Shown here: positions 36,766-44,656 of the stretch, piece by piece | How the letters are laid out: every line of letters begins with the position of its first letter | How positions within the stretch are numbered: position 1 is the stretch's first letter | From: Pseudaeromonas sp041441555 | GTDB lineage: Bacteria; Pseudomonadota; Gammaproteobacteria; Enterobacterales; Aeromonadaceae | Length of the DNA stretch: 64,000 nucleotides | Assembly (NCBI GenBank): GCA_041441555.1 | Contig: JASDSW010000082.1 | Coordinates: 70,494-134,493, forward strand | Reading direction: 5' to 3' | Notes under the pieces: generated by a model | Told to the model about the DNA's origin: nothing | What the model saw: only the letters and a program-made list of their open reading frames with translations | The model's database searches: none | Position numbers and translations under genes: made by a program

Positions 36766-37595
36766 TTGAGACGATACGCCTTGGCCCGCGTCACTATGCT
36801 GGCCGGCATGCGCGCCGCCAGCTTATTCAACAACCGTCGCGCCTGGGCATGCTGTTTCTCGTCGGCGATGGTGGTGTGGTGTAACCAACTGTAGGCCTCT
36901 TCATAATCCAGCGGCGATCCCAAGCCTCGGGTCAGCATCTCGACCCAGGCGATCTGCGCCTCCAGATAGCCCAACGCCGCCGCTTCGTGCATCAAGACCT
37001 CGGCCTGACGCTTATCCACCTGGACGTAGCGGCCCTTCTCGTAATACCCAGCTAGTCGCATCAAGGCCGCGGGAAAACCCTGTTCCGCCGCACCGCGCAT
37101 GTAGTCCACCCCACTGGCTACATCCTTGGCGACACAGGTGCCGGTCAGCAGCATGTCGCCCCACAGGTATTGGTAGGAGGGCAACATCAGAACCTTGGCT
37201 CTGGCCTCAATATCGGGCGTGAGCTGGCACTCGTCGGCGACCACCTTCTGCAGATGTTGATGTTGGGCAATCCAGGTGATCAATTCATCCTGGCTGTACA
37301 GCTGGATGGTTGAAAGCGCCACCGATGGCACCGTCGTCACCGTCTGTTCGGTGTAGAGGGTGGTCGCCGCCGCGCTCGCCGCCACTGCCGCTCGGGCCTG
37401 GCGCGCCTGTTCGGCACGCTGTTCTGCCGTCGCCGGCGCAGCCGAAACCGCTCCCGTCGCAGTAGCAGCAGAAATAGGGGGCGCCGGCATGTCCAGACCG
37501 GAAAAAATATTCTTACTTGGCTCTAGATCCTGCGCGCTGGCGTATCCGCCCGCCAACAGACTCCCGGCCAGCATCAGTAAACAGATTCGATTCAT
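36762..37595 (-). CDS. motX: Sel1-repeat protein, probable flagellar T-ring component MotX
   Basis: The ATG at 37593-37595 has aggagg upstream and begins a signal peptide, MNRICLLMLAGSLLAGGYAS, with cleavage after ASA. An Ala-rich low-complexity linker (about residues 38-85) follows. The rest, from LYSQDELITWIAQHQHLQKV through CQLTPDIEARA, YLWGDMLLTGTCV and two or three Sel1-like repeats to RMPASIVTRAKAYRLN, closely resembles MotX of Vibrio (recalled). MotX helps hold the PomAB stator of sodium-driven polar flagella. The product has 277 residues against about 210 in Vibrio, the linker explaining the difference. The name rests on recalled similarity and was not searched. Confidence 0.75.
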   Translation of the reverse strand: MNRICLLMLAGSLLAGGYASAQDLEPSKNIFSGLDMPAPPISAATATGAVSAAPATAEQRAEQARQARAAVAASAAATTLYTEQTVTTVPSVALSTIQLYSQDELITWIAQHQHLQKVVADECQLTPDIEARAKVLMLPSYQYLWGDMLLTGTCVAKDVASGVDYMRGAAEQGFPAALMRLAGYYEKGRYVQVDKRQAEVLMHEAAALGYLEAQIAWVEMLTRGLGSPLDYEEAYSWLHHTTIADEKQHAQARRLLNKLAARMPASIVTRAKAYRLN

Positions 37596-37640
37596 AGGCG
37601 CCTCCTGACAGGCTATCGGCACCAGGTTGAGATCCTTGAG

Positions 37641-37667
37641 AAAAAACAAAGGGCCGATGCGGCCCTT
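37641..37667 (-). terminator. Terminator after mdh
   Basis: A 7-bp stem (aagggcc / ggccctt, five-base loop) read on the minus strand is followed by T-rich sequence (ttgtttttt). It begins 19 bases beyond the mdh stop. Confidence 0.82.
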
Positions 37668-37685
37668 CGTCTGGATCGGGATGGT

Positions 37686-38624
37686 CTACTCCTGAGCAAA
37701 ATCGAGGCCCACCTGAATTTCCTCACGCAAGGTGGGTAACATACCCTCAAGTTCGGAGCGCTCCAACGGGCTCAGAGTGCCATAATCAAGCACCTCATCG
37801 ATCCCGTCGGGACCAATCCGCACCCCTTGGGCGAAGAAACGGGCATGGGGTCCACCGCCATCGACATAGGCATATTCGACGACACCCGGCTCACCCTGTT
37901 TGGCATGCACCAGGGAGAGACAGAAACGGGCGGCCGCCTGCGCCATCGCCAGGGTGGCAGAGCCGGCCCCCAACTTGGCATTGACCACTTCCGTTCCCGC
38001 ATTCTGGACATGGCGGGTCATCTCTTCGAGTTCGTCGTGGGTAAAATGCTGCCCCACCACCTGAGAGAACAACGGCAAGATGGTGGTGCCGCTATGACCA
38101 CCAATCACCGGCACGGTCAAGGAGCCCATCCGGCACTTCATCGCCTTGGCGACAAAGGTTTCGGAGCGGATCACATCCAACGTCATGACGCCGAACAACT
38201 TGCGCGGATCATAGTTGCCCGCCTGCTTCAAAATTTCAGCCGCCATCGGCGTGACGCTGTTCACCGGATTGGTGATGATGGCGATCATCGCCTGCGGACA
38301 AACCTCGGCACAGCTCTTGACCAGGTTTTTGACCACACCGGCGTTGACCTTGAACAGATCCGAGCGATCCATGCCGGGTTTGCGCGCAACCCCCGCCGGG
38401 ATCATGACAATATCGGCCCCCCGCAACGCCAACGGCAGGTCATCGCCGGTATAACCACTGACGGTCACATCGGTCGGGATGTGGCTCAGATCCACCGCCA
38501 CCCCCGGAGTGACCGGTGACAAATCGTATAACGCCAGATCAAATCCGGGTGGCAAACGCAGTTTTAGCAGTAAGGAGAGTGACTGACCGATACCGCCGGC
38601 CGCCCCTAAAACAGCAACTTTCAT
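37686..38624 (-). CDS. mdh: Malate dehydrogenase (NAD)
   Basis: Mdh oxidises malate to oxaloacetate in the TCA cycle. The 312-residue product has the E. coli length, starts MKVAVLGAAGGIGQSLSLLL with the NAD-binding GxxGxxG, and carries VPVIGGHSGTTILPL with the active-site histidine (about residue 177). The substrate arginines are in AGVARKPGMDRSDLF. It lies upstream of the motX gene, whereas in E. coli it is divergent from argR. Here the art genes sit between mdh and argR. The 290-bp spacer to artM (38625-38914) holds the art terminator and presumably the mdh promoter. Confidence 0.98.
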   Translation of the reverse strand: MKVAVLGAAGGIGQSLSLLLKLRLPPGFDLALYDLSPVTPGVAVDLSHIPTDVTVSGYTGDDLPLALRGADIVMIPAGVARKPGMDRSDLFKVNAGVVKNLVKSCAEVCPQAMIAIITNPVNSVTPMAAEILKQAGNYDPRKLFGVMTLDVIRSETFVAKAMKCRMGSLTVPVIGGHSGTTILPLFSQVVGQHFTHDELEEMTRHVQNAGTEVVNAKLGAGSATLAMAQAAARFCLSLVHAKQGEPGVVEYAYVDGGGPHARFFAQGVRIGPDGIDEVLDYGTLSPLERSELEGMLPTLREEIQVGLDFAQE

Positions 38625-38841
38625 AGTGAGCTCCGAATGTTGTCATTGGGTGGGGGTGCATAAAATGTTACGGCTCTCCATCACCATAGAATAAACCTCC
38701 GATAGCGACAAAAGGGAATGGCGGAACTGTGAAGCAGGAGGCACAACATCGGCGAGCAACGAGATTTCGCGTTGATATCAAAAGAAAAAGTATCTTCTCA
38801 CGCATGTTTCGAGGCGCAGGCTCTCCCTCGATGGCTGGGCG

Positions 38842-38876
38842 TAAAAAAGGCCGGAGCCCTGAATCGAGCACCGGCC
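38842..38876 (-). terminator. Terminator after the art operon
   Basis: On the minus strand a ggccgg / ccggcc stem with inner partial pairing is followed by six T, starting about 38 bases beyond artM. Confidence 0.75.
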
Positions 38877-38914
38877 TCGTCAACGGAGAACCGCCAGGCT
38901 AACCACCAACCAAA

Positions 38915-39580
38915 CTATTCGTGTGGCGCAAAAGCCAATGCCCGTCGCTCCACCCAGCGAAAGAGCAGGGTCAGCAGGCCATTCATGGTCAGGTAGATGG
39001 CTCCGGCAACCCCCAGCACCCCCAGCGTGTCATAGGTTTGGGCATTGAGTCGTTGCGCGATGCCCATTACATCCATGATGGTAATGGTACTGGCCAGGGA
39101 GCTGCCCTTGAGGACCAGAATCACTTCATTGGAGTAACCGGGAACCGCATGCCGCATGGCATGGCGCAGCTTGATGCTCAGGGTCTGCCAGTTGGACATG
39201 CCCAGCGCGCGGCAAGCCAACACCTCGCCCGAGGGAATCGCATCGAGCGCACCCTTGAACAGCCGGGTCGAATAGGCGGCCGTATTGAACCCCAAGGCCA
39301 GCACGGCACAGAACCAGGGTTCCTTCAGCCCCTGCCACAGCGGGCTCTCCTTGACCCAGTCAAATTGCGCCGGACCATAGTAAATGAGGAAGATCTGCAC
39401 CAGCAGCGGCGTTCCGGTAAACAGCACCAGAAACAACTCCACCAACTGGCGGGCTACCGGTACGCGACGATCCAGGATCCAGGTCAGCAGCAGCGCCAAC
39501 AGACCACCGAGCAGCAGGCTCAGCAGGGTCAACTCCAGAGTAACCGAAAGACCGGTCAGCAACTCAGACAGATAGGTCAT
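38915..39580 (-). CDS. artM: Arginine ABC transporter permease ArtM
   Basis: ArtM and ArtQ form the inner-membrane channel for arginine (polar amino acid, HisM type). The 221-residue product begins MTYLSELLTGLSVTLELTLL at ATG 39578-39580, which has ggagg five bases upstream inside the end of artQ. It has five helices and the EAA loop with ACRALGMSNWQTLSIKLRHA. It is the last gene of artP-artJ-artQ-artM. The specific ligand is inferred from the neighbouring ArgR gene and ARG boxes. Confidence 0.88.
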   Translation of the reverse strand: MTYLSELLTGLSVTLELTLLSLLLGGLLALLLTWILDRRVPVARQLVELFLVLFTGTPLLVQIFLIYYGPAQFDWVKESPLWQGLKEPWFCAVLALGFNTAAYSTRLFKGALDAIPSGEVLACRALGMSNWQTLSIKLRHAMRHAVPGYSNEVILVLKGSSLASTITIMDVMGIAQRLNAQTYDTLGVLGVAGAIYLTMNGLLTLLFRWVERRALAFAPHE

Positions 39581-39581
39581 C

Positions 39582-40301
39582 TCAGCCTCCATACCGGAAA
39601 CTGCGGCGGCGCAAGTATTCCAGCGCACGCCCACTGACCAGCGTGATGACCAGGTAGATGGCCGCCGCCACCGCATACCAGGTGAAGGGGCCATGGCCAC
39701 TGGTCGGGCTGGCTACCGCCAGTTGGGATTGACGCATCAGATCATTCACTCCGATCAGCGACACCAGTGCCGTATCTTTGAGCAACACCAACCACTGGTT
39801 GCCCAACCCAGGCAGCGCATGGCGCCAGGCTTGTGGCAAGACGATACGAAAGAAGGTGATCGCCGGAGACAACCCCAGGGCCTGTGCGGCCTGGCGTTGC
39901 CCTTTGGGGACCGCCTTCAGCGCCGCGCGCAGGGTCTGAGTGCCATAGGCGGCAAACAGCAGCGCCAGGGCAAACACCCCGCACCAGAAGGGACTCATTT
40001 CGACATAGTCCCAGGGCGCTCGGCACCAGCCTTGTTCCGGCAACAGGCTGGCACACCCCTGGTTGATGGCATCCGCCAGCAACAGCAGGATCTGCGACGA
40101 GCCGAAGTAGATGAACAGCACCACCAGGATTTCAGGCAGACCCCGAATCAGGGTAGTCAGGGTTGCCACCGGCCACCGCAGCCAGAGATGACGAGAAAGC
40201 TCTGCTGCACTCAGCAGCAGAGCCAACATCAGACCGATGAGCAGTGAAACCAAAGCCAGCCCCAAGGTCATCAGGGCGGCATCCAGCAGCAGGCTGATCA
40301 T
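39582..40301 (-). CDS. artQ: Arginine ABC transporter permease ArtQ
   Basis: The 239-residue product is the second permease of the system, with five or six helices and the EAA loop QRQAAQALGLSPAITFFRIV. It starts MISLLLDAALMTLGLALVSL. Its ATG shares one base with the stop of the binding-protein gene (TAATG at 40299-40303), suggesting coupled translation. The order binding protein, Q, M matches the E. coli art cluster, apart from E. coli's separate artJ. Confidence 0.88.
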   Translation of the reverse strand: MISLLLDAALMTLGLALVSLLIGLMLALLLSAAELSRHLWLRWPVATLTTLIRGLPEILVVLFIYFGSSQILLLLADAINQGCASLLPEQGWCRAPWDYVEMSPFWCGVFALALLFAAYGTQTLRAALKAVPKGQRQAAQALGLSPAITFFRIVLPQAWRHALPGLGNQWLVLLKDTALVSLIGVNDLMRQSQLAVASPTSGHGPFTWYAVAAAIYLVITLVSGRALEYLRRRSFRYGG

Positions 40302-41038
40302 TATTTGCTGAAGTACTTAGCGTAGAGCTTCTGATAGGTACCATTAGCCTTGATCGCCGCCAGCCCCTGGTTCAGGCTGTCCAACAGGGCCTTGTTCCCC
40401 TTGTTGACCGCGATGGCAAAACCAGCCCCGAAGTACTTGGCGTCGGTCACCGGCTGGCCGACCATCTGGTAACCGGCATGGCTCTTGAGCCACTCGGCCG
40501 CCACGGCGGTATCGGCAAACACGGCATCAACCCGGCCGCTGGTCAGATCCATCAGCGCATTTTGATAGCTGGCGTAGGGCACCACCTTGACTTCCTTGCC
40601 CTTGAGCTGCTCGAGCAGGTAGGACTGATGCGAGGTACCGTTCTGCACGCCAACGTTCTTGCCGGTCAGTTGGGCGGCATCCGAGAACTTGCCCTGGGCG
40701 GCGACAAACACGGCCGAGTTTTCGTAGTAGATATTGGAGAAATCAACCTGCTTGGCCCGCTCTTCGGTCACGTCCATGGCGGCAATGGCCGCATCGAAGC
40801 GGCGGAACTTCAGACTCGGGATCAGGCTGTCAAACGCCTGGTTGCTGAAGGTACAGGTCAACTTGGCTTCGGCACACACCGCCTGCGCCAGTTCAATATC
40901 AAATCCGGAGAATTCATTCTTGTCGTTCATGAACTCAAACGGTGGGTAGGTGGCCTCCGTGACAAACTTGACCTCGGTGGCCATCGCGTTAGCGGAGAGC
41001 AGCGTCAATGCGGCAAGAGCGGCGAATACTGGCTTCAT
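40301..41038 (-). CDS. artJ: Periplasmic arginine-binding protein (ArtJ/ArtI type)
   Basis: The 245-residue product has a signal peptide (MKPVFAALAALTLLSANAMA) cleaved near residue 20. A polar-amino-acid binding domain follows with FVTEATYPPFEFMNDKNEFS and GFDIELAQAVC. It binds ligand in the periplasm for ArtQM. Two adjacent ATG codons exist; the second (41036-41038) has the better distance to ggaagg. ArtI and ArtJ are near-identical paralogues in E. coli, so the suffix is arbitrary. It is preceded by artP after 24 bp. Confidence 0.87.
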   Translation of the reverse strand: MKPVFAALAALTLLSANAMATEVKFVTEATYPPFEFMNDKNEFSGFDIELAQAVCAEAKLTCTFSNQAFDSLIPSLKFRRFDAAIAAMDVTEERAKQVDFSNIYYENSAVFVAAQGKFSDAAQLTGKNVGVQNGTSHQSYLLEQLKGKEVKVVPYASYQNALMDLTSGRVDAVFADTAVAAEWLKSHAGYQMVGQPVTDAKYFGAGFAIAVNKGNKALLDSLNQGLAAIKANGTYQKLYAKYFSK

Positions 41039-41062
41039 CATTTACCTTCCTGGACTGGTTGA

Positions 41063-41803
41063 TTAGTGTTGCAAAAATTCCGCAAACCGAACGGTCTGCG
41101 GTTCAACAAAGTGCTGGGCACTGCCCATCTCGACGATCTGGCCCTGTTCCAGATAGATCACCTGGGTCGCTACGCGTCGGGCAAACTCCACCTCATGGGT
41201 GACCACCACCTGGGTGATCCCGGTGCCAGCCAGTTTGCGGATAATTTCCGCCACCTCTTTGGTGATCTCCGGATCCAGCGCCGCCGTCGGCTCATCGAAC
41301 AGCAGGATTGCCGGGTCCATCATCAAGGCTCGCGCGATCGCCACCCGCTGTTGCTGACCACCGGAGAGGCTGGATGGCCACACCTGACGCTTCTCGGCCA
41401 GCTTCAACTGACTGAGCAGATAGCCGGCCTTATCCTGAGCCTCTTTCTTGCTCATCCCCAACACCTTGATGGGAGCTTCAAGCAAGTTCTGTTCCACGGT
41501 CAGATGGGGCCACAGATGGTATTGCTGAAACACCATGCCGACCTTGCCGCGTAACAGCTGTGTCCGTTTGGCATAATCCGCCTGTTGCGCCGCTGCGGGA
41601 AACGAGAAACGCTCGCCGGCGATCAACAGCTCGCCCTCATCCGGCGTATCCAGCAGGTTCATCAACCGCAACAGCGAACTCTTGCCTGCGCCACTCGGCC
41701 CCAGCAGAACCAGCGTTTCCCCCGCGTCACACTTGAAGGAGACCTTGCGCAGGATCTGTTGCTGATGCCAGGACTTTGAGATTCCTTTGAGTTCAATTCC
41801 CAT
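41063..41803 (-). CDS. artP: Arginine ABC transporter ATPase ArtP
   Basis: ArtP hydrolyses ATP to drive arginine import. From ATG 41801-41803 the product has 246 residues and starts MGIELKGISKSWHQQQILRK; eight more codons could be read upstream without homology. It has Walker A GPSGAGKSS (about residues 36-44), signature LSGGQQQRVAIARAL (about 142-156), Walker B ILLFDEPTAALDPE and the H-loop VVVTHEVEFAR. The gene is divergent from argR across 164 bp with two ARG boxes, which is strong support for arginine control. Confidence 0.92.
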   Translation of the reverse strand: MGIELKGISKSWHQQQILRKVSFKCDAGETLVLLGPSGAGKSSLLRLMNLLDTPDEGELLIAGERFSFPAAAQQADYAKRTQLLRGKVGMVFQQYHLWPHLTVEQNLLEAPIKVLGMSKKEAQDKAGYLLSQLKLAEKRQVWPSSLSGGQQQRVAIARALMMDPAILLFDEPTAALDPEITKEVAEIIRKLAGTGITQVVVTHEVEFARRVATQVIYLEQGQIVEMGSAQHFVEPQTVRFAEFLQH

Positions 41804-41872
41804 GGATTGCGATGGCCTTTTATCCAAACTTTGCGCCGATTTTAGTCTCCGAAGCAGTCAATGCAAGAAATT

Positions 41873-41932
41873 TGTGCATCCTTATGCAGAATTATCGGCT
41901 AATTCTTGAAAATTTTGGCATACGGATGCAAA
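41873..41932. promoter_or_regulatory. Two ARG boxes (ArgR operators) between artP and argR
   Basis: TGCAT-CCTT-ATGCA at 41875-41888 is a perfect inverted repeat with the 14-bp span of the ARG box core (TGAATNNNNATTCA; TGCAT half-sites are common variants). GGCAT-ACGG-ATGCA at 41917-41930 is a second, nearly perfect copy. Their centres are 42 bp apart, twice the 21 bp usual for tandem boxes. ArgR hexamers would control artP and argR from here. Confidence 0.75.
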
Positions 41933-41967
41933 ATTATGGTTCGTCCAGACAACCTAATTAGTTGGCC

Positions 41968-42438
41968 ATGAAGCCCGGTGAAAAACAGGAACAGCTGATC
42001 AAGGCATTTAAAGCCTTGCTAAGAGAAGAGCGTTTCGGCTCGCAGGCGGAAATTGTCACTGCCTTGCACGAAATGGGTTACGAGAACATCAACCAGTCCA
42101 AGGTTTCGCGCATGCTGAGCCGTTTTGGTGCAGTACGGACGCGCAATGCCAAGATGGAGATGGTCTACTGCCTTCCCGTCGAGCTGGGTGTGCCAACCAT
42201 CAACAGCCCGCTCAAGAACCTGGTGTTGAATGTTGACCACAATGGCTTCCTGTTGGTGATCCACACCAGCCCCGGTGCCGCACAGTTGATCGCCCGCCTG
42301 TTGGATTCGCTGGGTAAGGCGGAAGGGATCCTCGGCACCATAGCGGGCGATGACACCATCTTCATCACCCCGACCGCTGAAACCGACATGGACGAGCTGT
42401 ACGACTCCGTCCTGGAGCTGTTCGAGCATACGGGTTAG
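41968..42438 (+). CDS. argR: Arginine repressor ArgR
   Basis: ArgR, with arginine as co-repressor, binds ARG boxes of arginine biosynthesis and uptake genes and assists Xer recombination at cer. From ATG 41968 the product has 156 residues, the E. coli length, and begins MKPGEKQEQLIKAFKALLRE. The winged helix covers about residues 1-70, with NINQSKVSRMLSRFGAVRTR. The C-terminal hexamer and arginine domain holds HTSPGAAQLIARLLDSLGKA and GTIAGDDTIFITP. It is divergent from artP and has a strong terminator behind it. Confidence 0.97.
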   Translation: MKPGEKQEQLIKAFKALLREERFGSQAEIVTALHEMGYENINQSKVSRMLSRFGAVRTRNAKMEMVYCLPVELGVPTINSPLKNLVLNVDHNGFLLVIHTSPGAAQLIARLLDSLGKAEGILGTIAGDDTIFITPTAETDMDELYDSVLELFEHTG

Positions 42439-42466
42439 TCGCTGTTCAGCTTCTGCAAAAACCATG

Positions 42467-42494
42467 AAAAAACCCGGCCGATGCCGGGTTTTTT
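42467..42494 (+). terminator. Bidirectional terminator between argR and the DyP gene
   Basis: A 12-bp stem (aaaaaacccggc / gccgggtttttt, four-base loop) with A- and T-runs lies between the convergent argR and DyP peroxidase genes. Confidence 0.9.
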
Positions 42495-42507
42495 ATGCCT
42501 GCAACCG

Positions 42508-43449
42508 TTAGCGCGTCAGCATCACGCCGCCTTGTTGCAAGAAGGTCTGGGACGGAGCGAAGAAGGCCGCGCCGGTCAGCGCTCGGGTGTAACGCAGCAG
42601 GTGGTCATAGTGACCTGCCGCATCCCCCTCCACCATGCTACGCAGCATGTCGGCAAAGTGCTCCGGGGTGTGGCAGCAACTGATGAAATAGAGCCCCTGC
42701 TGTTCCAGGGTTCCCCACGGCATCGACTGGCGCAGGATCTCCTTGCTATTCCCAACCTCGTCCTTGAGGTTGACCCGCTTGATATGACAGGTCAGCGGCT
42801 TGTCGACGGAGGCGTACTCGATGTTGTCCTGCTTGGTGCGGCCGATGGTGTCTTCCTGCTGCTTGAGTGCCAGTCGTTGCCATTGAGCCATGGCATGTTG
42901 ATAGCGCTGCACATGCAGGTAACTCCCCCCGGCAAACTGCCCCTCCGCCACCAAAGCCACCTCGGCTCTGTGTTCACCTTGGGGATTCTCGGTACCATCG
43001 ACAAATCCCGTCAGATCGCGAAAATCGAGGAAGCGGAATCCGCGCTGCTCCTCACGCAACTGCACCTTGCCCGCCAACCGCGCCATCAGACGTTGTCCGG
43101 CCAGGTGCAACACATCGACGCGATCGCCCCGCAACTGGAAGAAGAGATCAAAGGGGGTCTCAGGCATCTGGCGCTCACCCACCCCCAGAGCCGGGAAGGG
43201 CGCCAGTAACGGCGGACGCATCGCATAGAGCCGATCCCAAACGCCGGCACCGATCCCCACTAGGCCACTGAAGTTGGCCTCCGGGTAGCTGGTTGCCAGC
43301 TCCTGGCACAGCTCCGGGAAATGCATCAACGCCAATCTGACCTCATGTTCCGCCCCCGGCAGAACATCCATCATCAGGTAGTAGCCATGCAGGTTCGGTT
43401 CGGCACACACCCCGCGCTGGGCCACTTCGGCAACCTGGACATTTGACAT
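42508..43449 (-). CDS. DyP-type haem peroxidase (YfeX-like)
   Basis: Family members use haem and hydrogen peroxide to oxidise dyes, porphyrinogens and other donors. From ATG 43447-43449 (aaggag upstream) the product has 313 residues and starts MSNVQVAEVAQRGVCAEPN. It carries the family GFVDGTENPQGE (about 145-156), with the distal aspartate, and a downstream QRYQHAMAQWQRL and IGRTKQDNIE resembling E. coli YfeX. The axial haem histidine is probably in the former segment. There is no signal peptide and no encapsulin gene nearby, so a soluble cytoplasmic enzyme is likely. Its substrate is unknown. Confidence 0.88.
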   Translation of the reverse strand: MSNVQVAEVAQRGVCAEPNLHGYYLMMDVLPGAEHEVRLALMHFPELCQELATSYPEANFSGLVGIGAGVWDRLYAMRPPLLAPFPALGVGERQMPETPFDLFFQLRGDRVDVLHLAGQRLMARLAGKVQLREEQRGFRFLDFRDLTGFVDGTENPQGEHRAEVALVAEGQFAGGSYLHVQRYQHAMAQWQRLALKQQEDTIGRTKQDNIEYASVDKPLTCHIKRVNLKDEVGNSKEILRQSMPWGTLEQQGLYFISCCHTPEHFADMLRSMVEGDAAGHYDHLLRYTRALTGAAFFAPSQTFLQQGGVMLTR

Positions 43450-43538
43450 CTTTGGGTCTCCTTTGCGAATCATTGCCAACCACTATACGTGATTACTCCG
43501 GCAAATGGTGTGTTCCAACCAGCAGAGAAAATCGAGAC

Positions 43539-43562
43539 AAAAAAAGAGACCCAGAGGGTCTC
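43539..43562 (-). terminator. Terminator after glnB
   Basis: A 7-bp stem (gagaccc / gggtctc, three-base loop) read on the minus strand is followed by seven T. It lies about 65 bases past the glnB stop. A second GC-rich hairpin (ggcggcc / ggccgcc, near 43597-43615) lies between them. Confidence 0.78.
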
Positions 43563-43628
43563 AGATCCTAGCGCGTACCGCGCGATGACACAGCCGGCGG
43601 CCATGCAGGCCGCCGCCGGAATGAACGA

Positions 43629-43967
43629 CTAGAGCGCTTCATCATCCACTTCGCCGGTGCGGATACGCACCACATGAGCCAGATCGTAGACGAAGATCTT
43701 GCCATCGCCGATCTTGCCGGTATAGGCCGCCTTGCAGATCGCCTCGATGATGCTCTCTACATTTTCGCTGCTGCTGGCAATTTCCAGCTTCACCTTGGGC
43801 AGAAAATCGACCTGATATTCGGCGCCGCGATAGAGTTCGGTGTGGCCCTTTTGCCGACCAAAACCTTTCACTTCGGATACCGTCATACCGTCAACGCCCA
43901 GAGCCGCTACCGCCTCACGCACGTCATCGAGCTTAAAGGGTTTAATGATTGCACTGATAAGCTTCAT
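43629..43967 (-). CDS. glnB: Nitrogen regulatory protein P-II
   Basis: P-II trimers sense 2-oxoglutarate, ATP/ADP and, through uridylylation, glutamine, and regulate GlnE and NtrB. The 112-residue product starts MKLISAIIKPFKLDDVREAV. It has the T-loop with the uridylylated tyrosine in ELYRGAEYQVDFLPKVKLE (residue 51 by family numbering), the B-loop TGKIGDGKIFVYD and the C-terminal IRTGE. No amtB gene follows, which favours GlnB over GlnK. Some residues (YTGKIGDGKIF preceded by KAA) are GlnK-like, so the suffix is not certain. Confidence 0.88.
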   Translation of the reverse strand: MKLISAIIKPFKLDDVREAVAALGVDGMTVSEVKGFGRQKGHTELYRGAEYQVDFLPKVKLEIASSSENVESIIEAICKAAYTGKIGDGKIFVYDLAHVVRIRTGEVDDEAL

Positions 43968-44175
43968 ACCTTGTCTCCCGCTCCCTGGTTGATATGGGGT
44001 TTCGCAAACTAATTCAATGTCTGTGCCACATTAATAATATCGATTTAAATCAATGAGATATCCATCAGCGCCAGAGACGGGTGGCAATCTTCCATTCCAA
44101 TTGGTGCAGCCTGGCTCCAGATGTCACCTGACAGGGCACCATAACAGTGCAATAGCCTGCACCTCCGCGCGCCGC

Positions 44176-44553
44176 TCAACCGTTGGACTCAGCCACCACA
44201 AACTCACGCCAAGCCAGCAGCAGATGACGCAGATCGTCGAGACCACATCCCGACATCTGCTCCTCATCGTAATAGGCCATATCCGGCTCCAGCTCATCGG
44301 CAAAATCAAACTGCACCACGTTGGCCGAGATTTCCGCCTCGTCATCCCCCAACTGCAGGGTATAACCTCCCGAGTGCAGCGTGATCAGCTCCAGCTCGCC
44401 CTGTTGCACACGCTCGATATCCTGCAACAGCTGCTCGATGGTCACGAGGTTGGTCGCCACCTCTTCATTCAGCCAGTGGCCAAAGGCCTCGTGACCCATG
44501 GCCAACTTGACCTGTAGAGCGCCATCCGCTCGTTTAATAAATTCGTAATCCAT
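44176..44553 (-). CDS. yacL: UPF0231 family protein YacL
   Basis: The 125-residue acidic product starts MDYEFIKRADGALQVKLAMG and continues MGHEAFGHWLNEEV, closely matching E. coli YacL (MSMGHEVVGHWFNEEV, recalled). The YYDEEQMSGCG segment is also conserved. The function of the family is unknown. As in E. coli it lies directly downstream of acnB on the chromosome map, here on the minus strand with acnB upstream in map terms at 44657. The 208-bp gap to glnB (43968-44175) shows nothing recognisable. Confidence 0.88.
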   Translation of the reverse strand: MDYEFIKRADGALQVKLAMGHEAFGHWLNEEVATNLVTIEQLLQDIERVQQGELELITLHSGGYTLQLGDDEAEISANVVQFDFADELEPDMAYYDEEQMSGCGLDDLRHLLLAWREFVVAESNG

Positions 44554-44605
44554 GATCAGCCCTCACGGCATGCTTGCCTTTAGTCTAGGGCAGAAGTCGC
44601 GCCGA

Positions 44606-44633
44606 TAAAAAACGGGGCGCCATCAGGCGCCCC
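44606..44633 (-). terminator. Terminator after acnB
   Basis: An 8-bp stem (ggggcgcc / ggcgcccc, four-base loop) on the minus strand is followed by g and six T, about 24 bases beyond the acnB stop. Confidence 0.88.
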
Positions 44634-44656
44634 GCGATGTGATGCAACAGTCACTC

